Origin: JANXQG01 sp963804375
GTDB lineage: Bacteria > Planctomycetota > Planctomycetia > Pirellulales > Thermoguttaceae
NCBI GenBank assembly: GCA_963804375.1
Contig: CAWDQE010000011.1
Location: 1-64,000, forward strand
Direction of reading: 5' to 3'
DNA: 64,000 bases
Part shown: piece by piece, positions 46,486 through 55,964 of the stretch
Layout of the letters: every line of letters begins with the position of its first letter
How positions within the stretch are numbered: position 1 is the first letter of the stretch
Notes under the pieces: model-generated
Seen by the model: only the letters and a program-made list of their open reading frames with translations
What the model was told of the DNA's origin: nothing
Database searches by the model: none
Translations under genes and position numbers: made by a program

Positions 46486-46690
46486 TCACAGCCCGCCCAC
46501 CTTGGCATTCCGCCCACAACCCTGGCACTGCCACGGCGCCCCCGATAGAACACGCCTGCCCCGATGCCGTCCCAAGCCCGTTCGACGATCCACTTCGGTC
46601 GATCTGCTGCGGGTCTTCCTGCACGCCGCGACTCTCGATCGATGGCGTCTTCGTCCGCGCCATGACCGCGAAGCTCGATACGCCGCTCGG
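46486..46690 (-). pseudogene. Remnant of RecB/Cas4-like nuclease C-terminus, copy 1
   Basis: Across two frame breaks one reads ...QEDPQQIDR, KWIVERAWDGIGAGVFY and WQCQGCGRNAKVGGL before a stop at 46486. This is the usual end of phage/plasmid PD-(D/E)XK nucleases (helix 'VWxAIExGxFYP' and a final CxxC). The active-site part is missing. A second remnant sits at 53255-53620. Confidence 0.5.
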
Positions 46691-47257
46691 GCGTGGCGGT
46701 TATCGCGTGCGGAGGAAGGCTGGAGCCGTGGCAGTGCTTGCCCTGAGGTGTCGTGCCGAGACCAAGATGCTGCTGGAAATGATGCTAATGAGTTATGGCT
46801 TCATGACCAGAAGATGCACTTCGGGCCTCCATCTGATGCCTTATGGTAGTCTCAAACCCGCCATTAGGATTGCTTGGCCGCCTTTTTGACGGAATTCTCT
46901 TGACCTCGACGGTTGCTATTTTTCGAGCGAGGATGCATACTAACCACATTCAGCCCTGGCGGCTCCTGCCGCCTTCACCCACCTTGAGGCAGCGCGTCCG
47001 CTCCTTGCTGCCACTCCGGTCGGATTGTTCCGCCCGAAGCCGGCCAACAGCGGACCTTTCGACAATCCGGTTCCGTCTTTGAAGCCGCGGTGAGCGGATT
47101 CGACCGGGATGCTCTGCCTCGATTCTTGCGCTCTCCTTCTCGGACTGCGAGCGAATCTCCGGTTTGGCTCTGGCGTGATGGGACAGATGGCAAAGATCCG
47201 CTGACTTAACGTTTCACCGCTTCCACAATTGATCGTCGTCAAAAGGAGCACACTACG
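46691..47257. other. Gap without a supported gene
   Basis: Short open frames occur on both strands but show no recognisable domain or ribosome site. The end of the gap holds an AAAGGAG ribosome site for the HAF gene at 47258. Confidence 0.3.
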
Positions 47258-48373
47258 ATGAGAACGCCGAAGTTACTGTTGTCCGCCCTGTTCTTGGTGT
47301 CCGCAAATGGAAACGCCCTCGGCAGCTATTTATATACCGTGACCGACCTGGGTAACCTCGGCGGAACTTACGGGTGCTATGCTACCGGAATCAACAATAG
47401 CGGGCAGGTCGTGGGGTGGGGCTATACCGTCGGTGAAATCTACCACGCCTTCCTCTATACCGGAGGCTCCATGCACGATCTCGGCACGCTCGGCGGAGTG
47501 GTGAGCCAAGCCAACGGAATCAACGACAGTGGGCAGGTCGTGGGCGCATCAGACACCAACGGCAATTATCTACACGCCTTTCTATTTAGCGGCGGTTCTT
47601 TGCAAGACCTGGGCACATTCGGAGGAACGTATAGTTCCGCCAACGGCATTAACAACAACGGTCAGGTCGCAGGAGGAGCGGAGACGAGCGGCGGTTATTC
47701 GCATGCCTTTATCTTAAGCGGCGGTTCCATGCAGGATCTCGGCACACTCTCGGGCGGAACAGCGAGCGGAGCATTTGCCATCAACGATAGTGGCCAGGTC
47801 GCCGGTAACGCGTATACTAGGAGCGGTGCCCTGCACGCCTTTTTTGACGGCGGCGGGGGCATGACCGACCTCGGCACACTCTCGGGTGGAACAAGTAGTT
47901 ACGCCGAGGGAATCAACGATAATGGGCAGGTCGTAGGGTACGCCTTAACTAGCGGCAATGTGGCCTATCACGCCTTCCTTTACAGCGGCGGTTCCATGCA
48001 CGACCTCGGCACGCCCCTCGCACCATACAACTACAGCAGTTATGCCTTTGGCATCAACGACAGCGGGCAAGTCGTGGGGTACGCGATGACCAACGGCAGT
48101 CAGGAGCACGCCTTCTTATACAGCAACGGCGTGATGCAAGACTTGAACAGTCTGATAGCCCCCGCGTCAGGATGGAACCTTAAGGCTGCCGATGCCATCA
48201 ACGCCCAGGGCGAGATCGTGGGTTGGGGCACCAATCCCGGCGGGCAATCCGACTCATTTCTACTTACCCCAACACCCGAACCTTCCGCCGTCGCCCTCCT
48301 AGCCGCCGGTGCCCTCGGCGTGCTGGGTTACGCGTGGCGAAAGCGGAGACGGGATGCTGGGCAGATGCGCTGA
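47258..48373 (+). CDS. HAF-repeat protein with PEP-CTERM signal
   Basis: 371 residues. Signal peptide ends ANGNALGS. About eight repeats of ~36 residues (LGTLGGTxSxAxGINxSGQVVGxAxTxxGxYHAFLYSGGSMxDL). C-terminal TPEPSAVALLAAGALGVLGYAWRKRRR is a complete PEP-CTERM signal only eight residues from the end, so it should be processed and anchored by an exosortase. Homologous to the gene at 31307. Surface location predicted; function unknown. Confidence 0.88.
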   Translation: MRTPKLLLSALFLVSANGNALGSYLYTVTDLGNLGGTYGCYATGINNSGQVVGWGYTVGEIYHAFLYTGGSMHDLGTLGGVVSQANGINDSGQVVGASDTNGNYLHAFLFSGGSLQDLGTFGGTYSSANGINNNGQVAGGAETSGGYSHAFILSGGSMQDLGTLSGGTASGAFAINDSGQVAGNAYTRSGALHAFFDGGGGMTDLGTLSGGTSSYAEGINDNGQVVGYALTSGNVAYHAFLYSGGSMHDLGTPLAPYNYSSYAFGINDSGQVVGYAMTNGSQEHAFLYSNGVMQDLNSLIAPASGWNLKAADAINAQGEIVGWGTNPGGQSDSFLLTPTPEPSAVALLAAGALGVLGYAWRKRRRDAGQMR

Positions 48374-48441
48374 AACGAAGTTGCAACATTTCCAAAGGCT
48401 GTCATGCTTCCTGTTCATCTTGTAGATGCGGATACGAAACC

Positions 48442-51033
48442 ATGGGACTTTCATGCTTGAAACGAAGAATGCGTGCCAAATCCTCCCTGAGAAGCAGTTG
48501 CCGAGCGGCCCGATCGTCAGCCATCGCCTTCGCGAGCTTTGTTATCGCTGCGCTCGTGCTCGTGGCCACACCGCTCCAGGCGGCCAACTATACCTGGGCC
48601 GTTACCGCAGGGGACTGGTCCATTTCATCCAATTGGGGAGGAACTGTGCCTAACAGCAGCGACACGGCGTATGTCGTCAACGGTGGGACCGTCAATGTGA
48701 CTCAGCCTGGTGCAACATGCTACACGCTTACTTTGGGGGGCGGTGCCGGCGGCGGGAACGTCGACATGACGGGCGCGGGCCTCAGTGTGGCCAGCACCGA
48801 GTACCTGGGCTATTCCGGCACGGGCAGCCTCACGCAGTCCGGCGGGACGAACGACTGCACATGGTCCTATCTCGGTTTCAACGCGGGCGGCAGCGGCGCG
48901 TACAACCTCGGCGGTAGCGGCTATCTGTCCAACAGCTACGCGGAATACCTCGGCTACTCGGGCACGGGAAGCTTTGCACAGTCCGGCGGGAGCAATAGCA
49001 GCACCTACTGGCTCTATCTCGGCTACAACTCGGGCGCCAGCGGTTCGTACAACCTCAGCGGCGGCTACCTTTCCGCCGGCGCCGTGTATTCTTCCAACCC
49101 CAGCGAGTATGTGGGCTACTCGGGGACGGGCAGCTTCACGCAGTCCGGCGGGAGCAACACCACCGGCCCCTACAGCCTCGTTCTCGGTTACAACGGGGGC
49201 GGCACGTACAACCTCAGCGGCAGCGGCTATCTGTCGAGCAGCCTCGAGTATGTGGGCGAATATGGCAAGGGTAGCTTTACGCAATCCGGCGGGACCAACA
49301 GCGTCGGCGGCCTCCTTCTCGGCTACGTCTCGGGCAGCAGCGGCACGTACAACCTTAGTGGCGGCGGTTATCTGTCCGCCGGCTACGAGGAGGTGTGCAT
49401 GGACGGCACCGGCAGCTTCGCGCAATCCGCTGGGACCAACAGCGTCGGGTCTGGAAGCCTCTATGTCGGCAGTGTGGACTTCGGCACGTACAACCTCAGC
49501 GGCGGCTACCTTTCGAGCGGCAGCGCAGAGTATATTGGCGACCGGGGGGGCATAGGCAACTTCACGCAGTCCGGCGGGACAAACAGCGCCGCCTGCCTCT
49601 GTATCGGCCACTTGTCCGGCGGCTTCGGCACGTACAACTTCAGCGGGAGCGGTTATCTGTCCGGCGGCAGCGAGTATTTGGGCTACTGGGGTGAGGGCAG
49701 TTTCACGCAGTCCGGCGGGACAAACACCGTCGGATCCAACGGCCTGTATCTCGGCTGGGTCTCGGGCGACGTCGGCACGTACAACCTCAGCGGCAGCGGC
49801 TATCTGTCCAACTGCGGCGTGGAGTACGTGGGCTACTTGGGCTCGGGCACGCTTACGCAATCCGGCGGAACAAATCAGGCCAACGCGCTGGTCCTCGCCG
49901 CCTCAGCCGGCTCCTGGGGCGCCTACGTATTGAATGGTGGGCTGCTGGGCTTGTCGGCGCTCAGCGGCGGTTCGGGCGCCGCGTCATTTAGCTTCAACGG
50001 AGGGACCGTGCAAGCCGGCGGCTCGTTTGCCACGAATCTACCAATGATGTTTGGCACCAGCGGCGGAGGTGCGACCTTCGACACCAACGGTTATGCCGTG
50101 ACTCTCTCCGGATCGCTTTCCGGCCCTGGCAGCCTGACCAAAGTCGGCAGCGGCACGCTGGTCCTCGCGGGCTCGAACACCTACAGCGGCCTCACCACGA
50201 TCCGCCAAGGCAAACTCACCATTGATGGCAGGCTGACCAATTCGGCCGTCAGCGTCAACGGCGGCACCCTGGGCGGCTCGGGCTATCTCGGCAGCGTCTC
50301 GGTCAGTGCCGGCGGAACCCTGGCTCCCGGCGACCCGCTGGGCGTCTTGAACTTGAGCGGAAACCTCGTGCTCTCGGCTGGCGCGGGAATGGACTTCGAG
50401 CTCGATGGGGTTTCGACCGACGACGAGATCTCCATGCCCTCGGGCAGTGTGACCTTCAGCGGCCAGGGGTTCTCCAATTTCGGCTTCACCTGCGCAGACA
50501 GCTTCGGTCCGGGCAGCTATACGCTGGTCAACGCCCAATCGATCACCGGCCTGGGGAGCAACCTCAGCGGTACGATCGACGGCCTGCCGGCGACGCTCTC
50601 AGTCTCAAATAATAACCTCATGCTTACCGTCGTGCCGGAGCCTTCGACCGCGGCACTGCTCGGGGCGGGCGTTGTGGGGCTGCTCGGCTGGGCGTGTTGG
50701 CGGAGGCGGCTTGCAGCGCAGGCTGTCTCGAGGGAAACTCCGACCACCCTGTCCTTTCCGACATGTTCCTCGCACATAGAGGCAAGACGGCGGGCTGCCA
50801 TGCATTTTCCAGCCCTCGACGCAGACCCGATAGCAGCAGGCAGCGCAACCTCGCGAGCCTCCATCCGCAGCAGCGCGACTCCTTGCGTAACTTGTTATAG
50901 TCTTTCTGCGTCCGGTGGCTCGATCCGAAGACTCTCAAAGGGAGTCTGGCACTGCGCCGTTCTTGGCTGGGGTTGGTTTCCCTTGAGCGTTCTCCGTGGC
51001 GGGTGCTGCGCTGTTGGAGTTGACGACCGCTAA
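48442..51033 (+). CDS. Large repeat-rich surface protein, autotransporter-strand repeats and PEP-CTERM
   Basis: 863 residues from MGLSCLKRRM at 48442. Long signal peptide ends PLQAANYTWA. About ten repeats of ~38 residues follow, built from 'YLGYSGTGSFTQSGGTN' and 'GTYNLSGSGYLS', likely a beta-helix. Then one autotransporter-associated repeat (LTKVGSGTLVLAGSNTYSG) and a beta-solenoid end. PEP-CTERM (VPEPSTAALLGAG...WRRR) near residue 730 is followed by an unusual ~107-residue Ser/Arg/Cys-containing tail, suggesting a lost stop or frame change. Adhesin-like. Confidence 0.8.
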   Translation: MGLSCLKRRMRAKSSLRSSCRAARSSAIAFASFVIAALVLVATPLQAANYTWAVTAGDWSISSNWGGTVPNSSDTAYVVNGGTVNVTQPGATCYTLTLGGGAGGGNVDMTGAGLSVASTEYLGYSGTGSLTQSGGTNDCTWSYLGFNAGGSGAYNLGGSGYLSNSYAEYLGYSGTGSFAQSGGSNSSTYWLYLGYNSGASGSYNLSGGYLSAGAVYSSNPSEYVGYSGTGSFTQSGGSNTTGPYSLVLGYNGGGTYNLSGSGYLSSSLEYVGEYGKGSFTQSGGTNSVGGLLLGYVSGSSGTYNLSGGGYLSAGYEEVCMDGTGSFAQSAGTNSVGSGSLYVGSVDFGTYNLSGGYLSSGSAEYIGDRGGIGNFTQSGGTNSAACLCIGHLSGGFGTYNFSGSGYLSGGSEYLGYWGEGSFTQSGGTNTVGSNGLYLGWVSGDVGTYNLSGSGYLSNCGVEYVGYLGSGTLTQSGGTNQANALVLAASAGSWGAYVLNGGLLGLSALSGGSGAASFSFNGGTVQAGGSFATNLPMMFGTSGGGATFDTNGYAVTLSGSLSGPGSLTKVGSGTLVLAGSNTYSGLTTIRQGKLTIDGRLTNSAVSVNGGTLGGSGYLGSVSVSAGGTLAPGDPLGVLNLSGNLVLSAGAGMDFELDGVSTDDEISMPSGSVTFSGQGFSNFGFTCADSFGPGSYTLVNAQSITGLGSNLSGTIDGLPATLSVSNNNLMLTVVPEPSTAALLGAGVVGLLGWACWRRRLAAQAVSRETPTTLSFPTCSSHIEARRRAAMHFPALDADPIAAGSATSRASIRSSATPCVTCYSLSASGGSIRRLSKGVWHCAVLGWGWFPLSVLRGGCCAVGVDDR

Positions 51034-51073
51034 TTGTAAAGTTTTGAAACATCATGCTATTCTCCTGGGAGGG

Positions 51074-53110
51074 ATGAAAATGAAACGCTTGATTGGATTC
51101 GTGTTACGCAATATTTCGTTGGTCCTGGTAGTGGCAATGGCACTCTCATCAGCGACCACGCGCGGGCAGGTCATTTATGTCTCGAATATCAACAGCAACG
51201 GCAACACCGGCACGATTGGCGAATACACCACTTCGGGTGGAACGGTGAACGCATCCCTGGTTTCGGGGTTGAATGGTCCGGATGGCATTGCCGTGTCTGG
51301 ACCCAACCTGTTTGTCGCAAGTGGCGGCAAAAACGGCACGATTGGCGAATACACCACGGCGGGTGCAGTCGTGAACGCCTCCCTGGTTTCGGGGTTGAGC
51401 TATCCGGGGGGCCTTGTCCTATCTGGCTCCGACCTGTTTGTCGTGAATGAAGGCTATGGTTACACCGGCGGCACGATTGGCGAATACACCACTTCGGGGG
51501 CAGTCGTGAACGCCTCGCTGGTCTCGGTGATGAGTGCACCCCAAGACATTGCGATCTCTGGGTCGGACATGTTTGTCACGAATCTTGGCGGCGACGCAAT
51601 TGGCGAGTACACCACGTCGGGCGGAACGGTGAACGCCTCGCTTGTCTTCCCGTTGAAGTACCCGGGTGGTCTTGCCATCTCTGGGTCGGACCTGTTCGTC
51701 GCGGACTTCTTCGATGGCACGATTGGCGAATACACCACTTCGGGGGCAGTCGTGAACGCCTCCCTGGTCTCGGGATTGGGGTTGAATTCAGGGTACGGCC
51801 TTGCCATCTCTGGGTCGGATATGTTTGTCACGAATTTCAACAACGGCACGATTGGCGAATACACCACGGCGGGTGCAGTCGTGAACGCCTCCCTGATTTC
51901 GGGGTTGAATAAGCCATTTGGCATCACGGTCGTCCCCGAACCCTCCACCCTCGCCCTGCTTGGTGTTGGTGCTCTGGGGCTAATTGCCTACGTTTGGCGG
52001 CGAAGGGCGAAAACGATGGTGCGAGGTTTGTTGGCGGTGGCGTTGTTAGCCTCCGCCGTCACCGCCCAGGCCGACGTGTTCAACATGGGCGGCACGATCA
52101 GCGGTGGTACCTGGACGGGCTTGGCGAGCCTGCAATTCGTGACCGTGGGCAACCCGGGCAACGTGGCCGATCCAAATACCGGGAGCCTCTACGGCTCGGT
52201 TCCCTACGTTTATCGGATGGGCGAATACGACGTGACAGTTGGCCAGTATTGCCAATTCCTCAACGCCGTGGCTACGAAAAGCGATACCTACGGCTTGTAC
52301 AATTCGTTCATGGCCACGCTAATGCCGACGGTGGCCATTACTCAAACAGCGGTAGTAGGGGTTCCGGGAGTTTCCTACAGCTACTCGGTCACGGGCGGGC
52401 ACAACGGAACCGATAGTGCAGGCGTAAACTTTCCGGCGTTCGATGTCACGTGGGGCGATGCGGCCCGCTTCTGCAACTGGCTGCAAAACGGCCAGCCGAC
52501 CAGCGGCACTGAGGCTAGTGGCACGACCGAGACCGGAGCGTACTCATTGAACGGCGCAACTTCCAACACGACATTGATGGCGGTCACTCGGGGCTCCACG
52601 GCCAACTATGTGATTCCCACGGAAAACGAGTGGTACAAGGCTGCATATTATAAGAGTGGCGGGACCAACGCGGGTTATTGGACCTATCCCACGAAGAACA
52701 ATACCGCCCCAAGCAACGTGCTGTCAGCAACAGGCACAAACAACGCGAATTTCAACTCCGGTATCTTTCAACGCCCTATTGACACCGATCCGACGAACAA
52801 CCTGACCCCTGTGGGCTTATTTACGGACTCGCCCGGCCCTTACGGCACATTCGACATGGGAGGTGATGTTTATCAATGGAACGAGGCGGTCGTCGATCCT
52901 TCGTGGCGTGTTTTGCTTGGTGGGGGGTTCGACAGCATCTTGAGCGGCCTGGCATCGTCTAACCTCCAATACGAGCCCCCCGAGGACCCGTTTGGCGATG
53001 TCGGTTTCCGTGTTGCAAGTGTGGGCGCGGTCCCTGAGCCCGGTAGTATTGCGTTGTTGCTTGCGGGCGCGGTTGCGTTTGGAATTTGGAGACGACGCCG
53101 GAACGCCTGA
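51074..53110 (+). CDS. In-frame fusion of two PEP-CTERM precursors: beta-propeller protein + SUMF1-like protein
   Basis: 678 residues. Residues 1-~35 are a signal peptide (start ATG 51074, GGGAGGG upstream). Six to seven ~40-residue repeats (GTIGEYTTSGAVVNASLVSGL, LAISGSDLFV) form a probable beta-propeller ending in an internal PEP-CTERM (VPEPSTLALLG...WRRR, ~residue 295-312). Without a stop, Met315 (ATG at 52016, GAAGGG upstream) then starts a second signal peptide MVRGLLAVALLASAVTAQA and an FGE-sulfatase/SUMF1-like domain (YDVTVGQYCQFLNAV, TWGDAARFCNWLQN, YVIPTENEWYKAAYY, GGDVYQWNEAV, GFRVASV). A second PEP-CTERM closes the protein. Confidence 0.85.
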   Translation: MKMKRLIGFVLRNISLVLVVAMALSSATTRGQVIYVSNINSNGNTGTIGEYTTSGGTVNASLVSGLNGPDGIAVSGPNLFVASGGKNGTIGEYTTAGAVVNASLVSGLSYPGGLVLSGSDLFVVNEGYGYTGGTIGEYTTSGAVVNASLVSVMSAPQDIAISGSDMFVTNLGGDAIGEYTTSGGTVNASLVFPLKYPGGLAISGSDLFVADFFDGTIGEYTTSGAVVNASLVSGLGLNSGYGLAISGSDMFVTNFNNGTIGEYTTAGAVVNASLISGLNKPFGITVVPEPSTLALLGVGALGLIAYVWRRRAKTMVRGLLAVALLASAVTAQADVFNMGGTISGGTWTGLASLQFVTVGNPGNVADPNTGSLYGSVPYVYRMGEYDVTVGQYCQFLNAVATKSDTYGLYNSFMATLMPTVAITQTAVVGVPGVSYSYSVTGGHNGTDSAGVNFPAFDVTWGDAARFCNWLQNGQPTSGTEASGTTETGAYSLNGATSNTTLMAVTRGSTANYVIPTENEWYKAAYYKSGGTNAGYWTYPTKNNTAPSNVLSATGTNNANFNSGIFQRPIDTDPTNNLTPVGLFTDSPGPYGTFDMGGDVYQWNEAVVDPSWRVLLGGGFDSILSGLASSNLQYEPPEDPFGDVGFRVASVGAVPEPGSIALLLAGAVAFGIWRRRRNA

Positions 53111-53254
53111 TGCTACCGCGCTTCCGCGCCTGCGGTCGCACCCCAACCCCTGCCCACCCAACCCCCACACTTCACCCGACCTCTCCACCGCGGATCGCCG
53201 ACTCCGCGCCCGCTTTCGCCTGCTGGAAGCTGAGCCGTGCGCCACGGGCTGCTG

Positions 53255-53620
53255 CGATTCGGCCATGAAACGCGAAAGCCAAAGGGCGTAGAAGATCTGG
53301 CTCTCGATGGCCTCCCACACGCGCTCCGCGATCCGCTTCGTCCGGTCAATCTGCTGCGGATCGGCGTCCACCTGATACAGGTGGACCTCCGGGCTCTTCA
53401 GCTTGGTCGCCACCGCGAACTGCAAGCGGATGGGACGGCCATCGGCCAGCGCTAGATCGCGATTGGCGCCGGGAGAATGCAATTTCTGTCTCGCAATGCG
53501 GGTCCATGCCGCACCCATAACCAAGTTCGAGTGCACGTATTGTGGCGGAACGGGAAAACGCCCGGAATGTGCAAACGAAGCCGTGCCTGGATGGGTTCGG
53601 GTCTTCTCTCTGGATGGATT
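53255..53620 (-). pseudogene. Remnant of RecB/Cas4-like nuclease C-terminus, copy 2
   Basis: The reading LALADGRPIRLQFAVATKLKSPEVHLYQ, DADPQQIDRTKRIAERVWEAIESQIFY matches the C-terminal part of phage-type PD-(D/E)XK exonucleases, then runs into unrelated sequence after IFY. Catalytic residues lie upstream and are not present. Shares DPQQIDR with the remnant at 46486-46690. Confidence 0.5.
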
Positions 53621-53677
53621 GAATGAGCCCGTCAAGAGACCGCCCCGCGGAGCCTAAGCCGCAGATGCCTATCTCCA

Positions 53678-54516
53678 TCAACTCCAATGCCGTCGCCATC
53701 GACTATGTGGTCGAAGGCGAGCGCACTTCCGCTTCGGATTTTCACGAATCGCAAAAGGGGTCAAAAGCGCGATCGGCCGGCGCGCTGGGTGCCGTCCATG
53801 TCGTGGCCGTTTCATGTCGAGCGCATCCGACCACAACCACGGCGGCAGAGGGGCCGCCGCAAGAGATGGCCGAATCTGCGCGGACAGCCCGGACGGTCTG
53901 ACGCGACGGGAGGCGCAGCGAGCCAGCGTTGAAGGCGTGGGGCCTTCCTGACTGGGCTGCCACGACTCCTCTCTTATGTTCTTGTTCTCTGGCAGCCCCT
54001 CGGCCTTGTACGTCTCGATCCAATTCGGAGTGAACATCCCCCACGCCCGCTCAAGCGTGATCTCGCCGTGAATAACCTTCGTCCTGACGTGCATCTCTAG
54101 CCTGTCCTTGACGTGGGCGTTCCATTGGCCTTTGTACGGCTCTGGCCAAAGGTTCTCAATCTCACTGGCACCGCCCAGGCAGTTCGGAATCAGGTGATCG
54201 ATTTCGTATTCCCTGGAGTGTTCCTCGTAGGGGCCAATCGTCTTGTCGTATCCGTAGATGCCCACACCTCCCGCCTGAGCTTTGGGGTTACGTGGCGGTA
54301 TTCTTGCGTGCCGCCCTCGGCCATTGTCATCTCCAGCGTCCAGCCGGGCGTTACCTTGCCGGGCGTGAGCGTCAGGTCGGGCAGGTACGGGTCACGAGCC
54401 TGTGAAGCGACTGCATTGACTGGCGGCGACTGGGCGAAGAGCGGGAAACCGGCGAGCAACAGCGCGACGTAAAGAGCAAACGCCACCGGCAGAGTTCTCG
54501 TCATTTTACGAAACAT
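53678..54516 (-). CDS. Exported HNH-type nuclease-like protein (frame break near 54265)
   Basis: ATG at 54516 has GGAGG upstream and a signal peptide MTRTLPVAFALYVALLLAGF. The first frame carries 'YLPDLTLTPGKVTPGW'; a shift near 54265 leads into YGYDKTIGPYEEHSREYEIDHLIPNCLGGASEIENLWPEP and KDRLEMHVRTKV, the HNH-like family with EIDHLIP as metal-binding core and a downstream Asn. Family members are small exported or mobile-element proteins, presumably nucleases. The frame runs on into an Arg-rich tail to 53678; the natural end is probably near ...NWIETY (~54010). Confidence 0.65.
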
Positions 54517-55629
54517 GCGAACCTCCTCGATTGAAAAACGGGTGTGCGCATGAAAAAGGAGCGCCGGAACCAAGGCCGCTCCCCACAGCCCCGCCCAAGG
54601 GGCACAAGTGAACAGCACCTGGTCCCGACGCTCCCAAACACGGAGCGCGGGTCCAAGCACTGCTTTGCTTGTTCTGCTTGTTCGAGAGCCCCAAGGTGGT
54701 AATTTCTCGGGAAGCAGGACTTTGACGCTACACGCGTCTATCGAATTGTCGTGGCCGTTTTCCGACCGTTGTTCTCGTAAACTCCTTTTTCCATGGCGGA
54801 AGGGAAATACACCATCCAGCCTAATTCGGCCGGCCGGGCACGTCAATCAGGGTCATGCCGGCCGTTGGACGGGTCAAGTTCGACGGCCTTGCGGTCTCGC
54901 CGCTGCCGCACGATCGACGCTCAGGATTCCACACCTTGGAAGCGATAGACCCTGAAATCGCGTATTGTGCGGTTGGGCGTCAGTTTCTCGCCGGTGGCGG
55001 TGCCCGTGCCGGGCCAGTCGGTGCCCTCGTCCTACTTGCCTACGGCTTGCAGCGTCGCGCCCCAGCCATCCTGTCCATCCCCTCGCATCCGTCCCCGGCG
55101 AACGCGGCACGAAGGGCAGCTTGATCGAGCAAGGGTCGGCGGCGGTGCCAACCGCCCCTGGACCGCGACGGGGCCGGGCCTGGATGCCGCCTCCGAATGG
55201 CCGTGTTCCGGCCGGCCGATGGCTAAAGCAGAGCCCGTGGCGGCCATATCGGACGGCCCGGTCCGCCACCGTGGCCTAATTGACACAGCGAATTCCCCTA
55301 CTTATGCTGGTAGATGTCCCCCGGCCCTCCGCCGGGTAGTTGCCAAGAAATAGGAGCAAGAAAAGAACGGCCTTTTACGGCCATAATGACACAATTTGAG
55401 ACGCGTTTTCAAACTGCTTCCAGCAAAACGATCAACCTGAGCCGCTGGCTCTTGAAGTATAGAAGCAGCCTCTGGACCGCGCCCCGTGAACGGGGCGTCG
55501 GCCATGCTGTTCTATACTGGCCTTTGATCGGGCTTGCTGGAGCGGCATCGGACGACGCCCTTTTTCGTTTCTTGCTCGACATGCTTCGAGTTCGGGGCAT
55601 GACCTGCGTAGGGTCGTGGAGTCCATTCA
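54517..55629. other. Gap with repeats, no supported gene
   Basis: Holds the third copy of the dispersed repeat (55058-55128), a CCCGGC/GCCGGG hairpin near 55317-55337, a GGCC-type hairpin at ~55365-55380, and a GGGCGTC/GACGCCC inverted pair ending in TTTTT at 55561-55565. Open frames here show no domain and overlap the repeats. Confidence 0.35.
55058..55128. repeat. Dispersed repeat family, copy 3
   Basis: Matches 46171-46238 over ~68 bp, including GGCACGAAGGGCAGCTTGAT. The two loci also both adjoin decayed sequence, so the repeat may mark former mobile or recombination ends. Confidence 0.55.
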
Positions 55630-55896
55630 ATGCGTAGAAGAAGCCGTAAATCAAGTTCCAAGCCACAGGGTTTCAGCAGGCCTGCATTGCGACCGCTGTG
55701 GTACATGATGGACCTCAGAGGTCGCGAGAAGCGGGGTCTGTTGAATCAGGTGAGCATCATCATGATGCTCTGCATCGGGCTTGGAATGGGGTTCTTCGGC
55801 TTTGGGTTGTTTGGCACGTTTGGGGCTATTTGTGGCCTGCTCGTCGGTGTTTACGTGGGTGGGCTTGCCATGACCAAGGGGCGTTTTTTCCGTTGA
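55630..55896 (+). CDS. Small two-helix membrane protein
   Basis: 88 residues. Basic N-terminus (MRRRSRKSSSK) then Trp-Tyr-Met-Met and two closely spaced hydrophobic segments (IIMMLCIGLGMGFFGFGLFG, AICGLLVGVYVGGLA). It ends 68 nt before the DnaJ-like gene and is probably in the same transcript. Gly-rich helices; function not recognised. Confidence 0.6.
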   Translation: MRRRSRKSSSKPQGFSRPALRPLWYMMDLRGREKRGLLNQVSIIMMLCIGLGMGFFGFGLFGTFGAICGLLVGVYVGGLAMTKGRFFR

Positions 55897-55964
55897 CGGG
55901 GGAGGTACTCGAATGGACAGTCAACCCAAGCGGAAGAAGAAATACAACCGTAGAGGCGATACAC

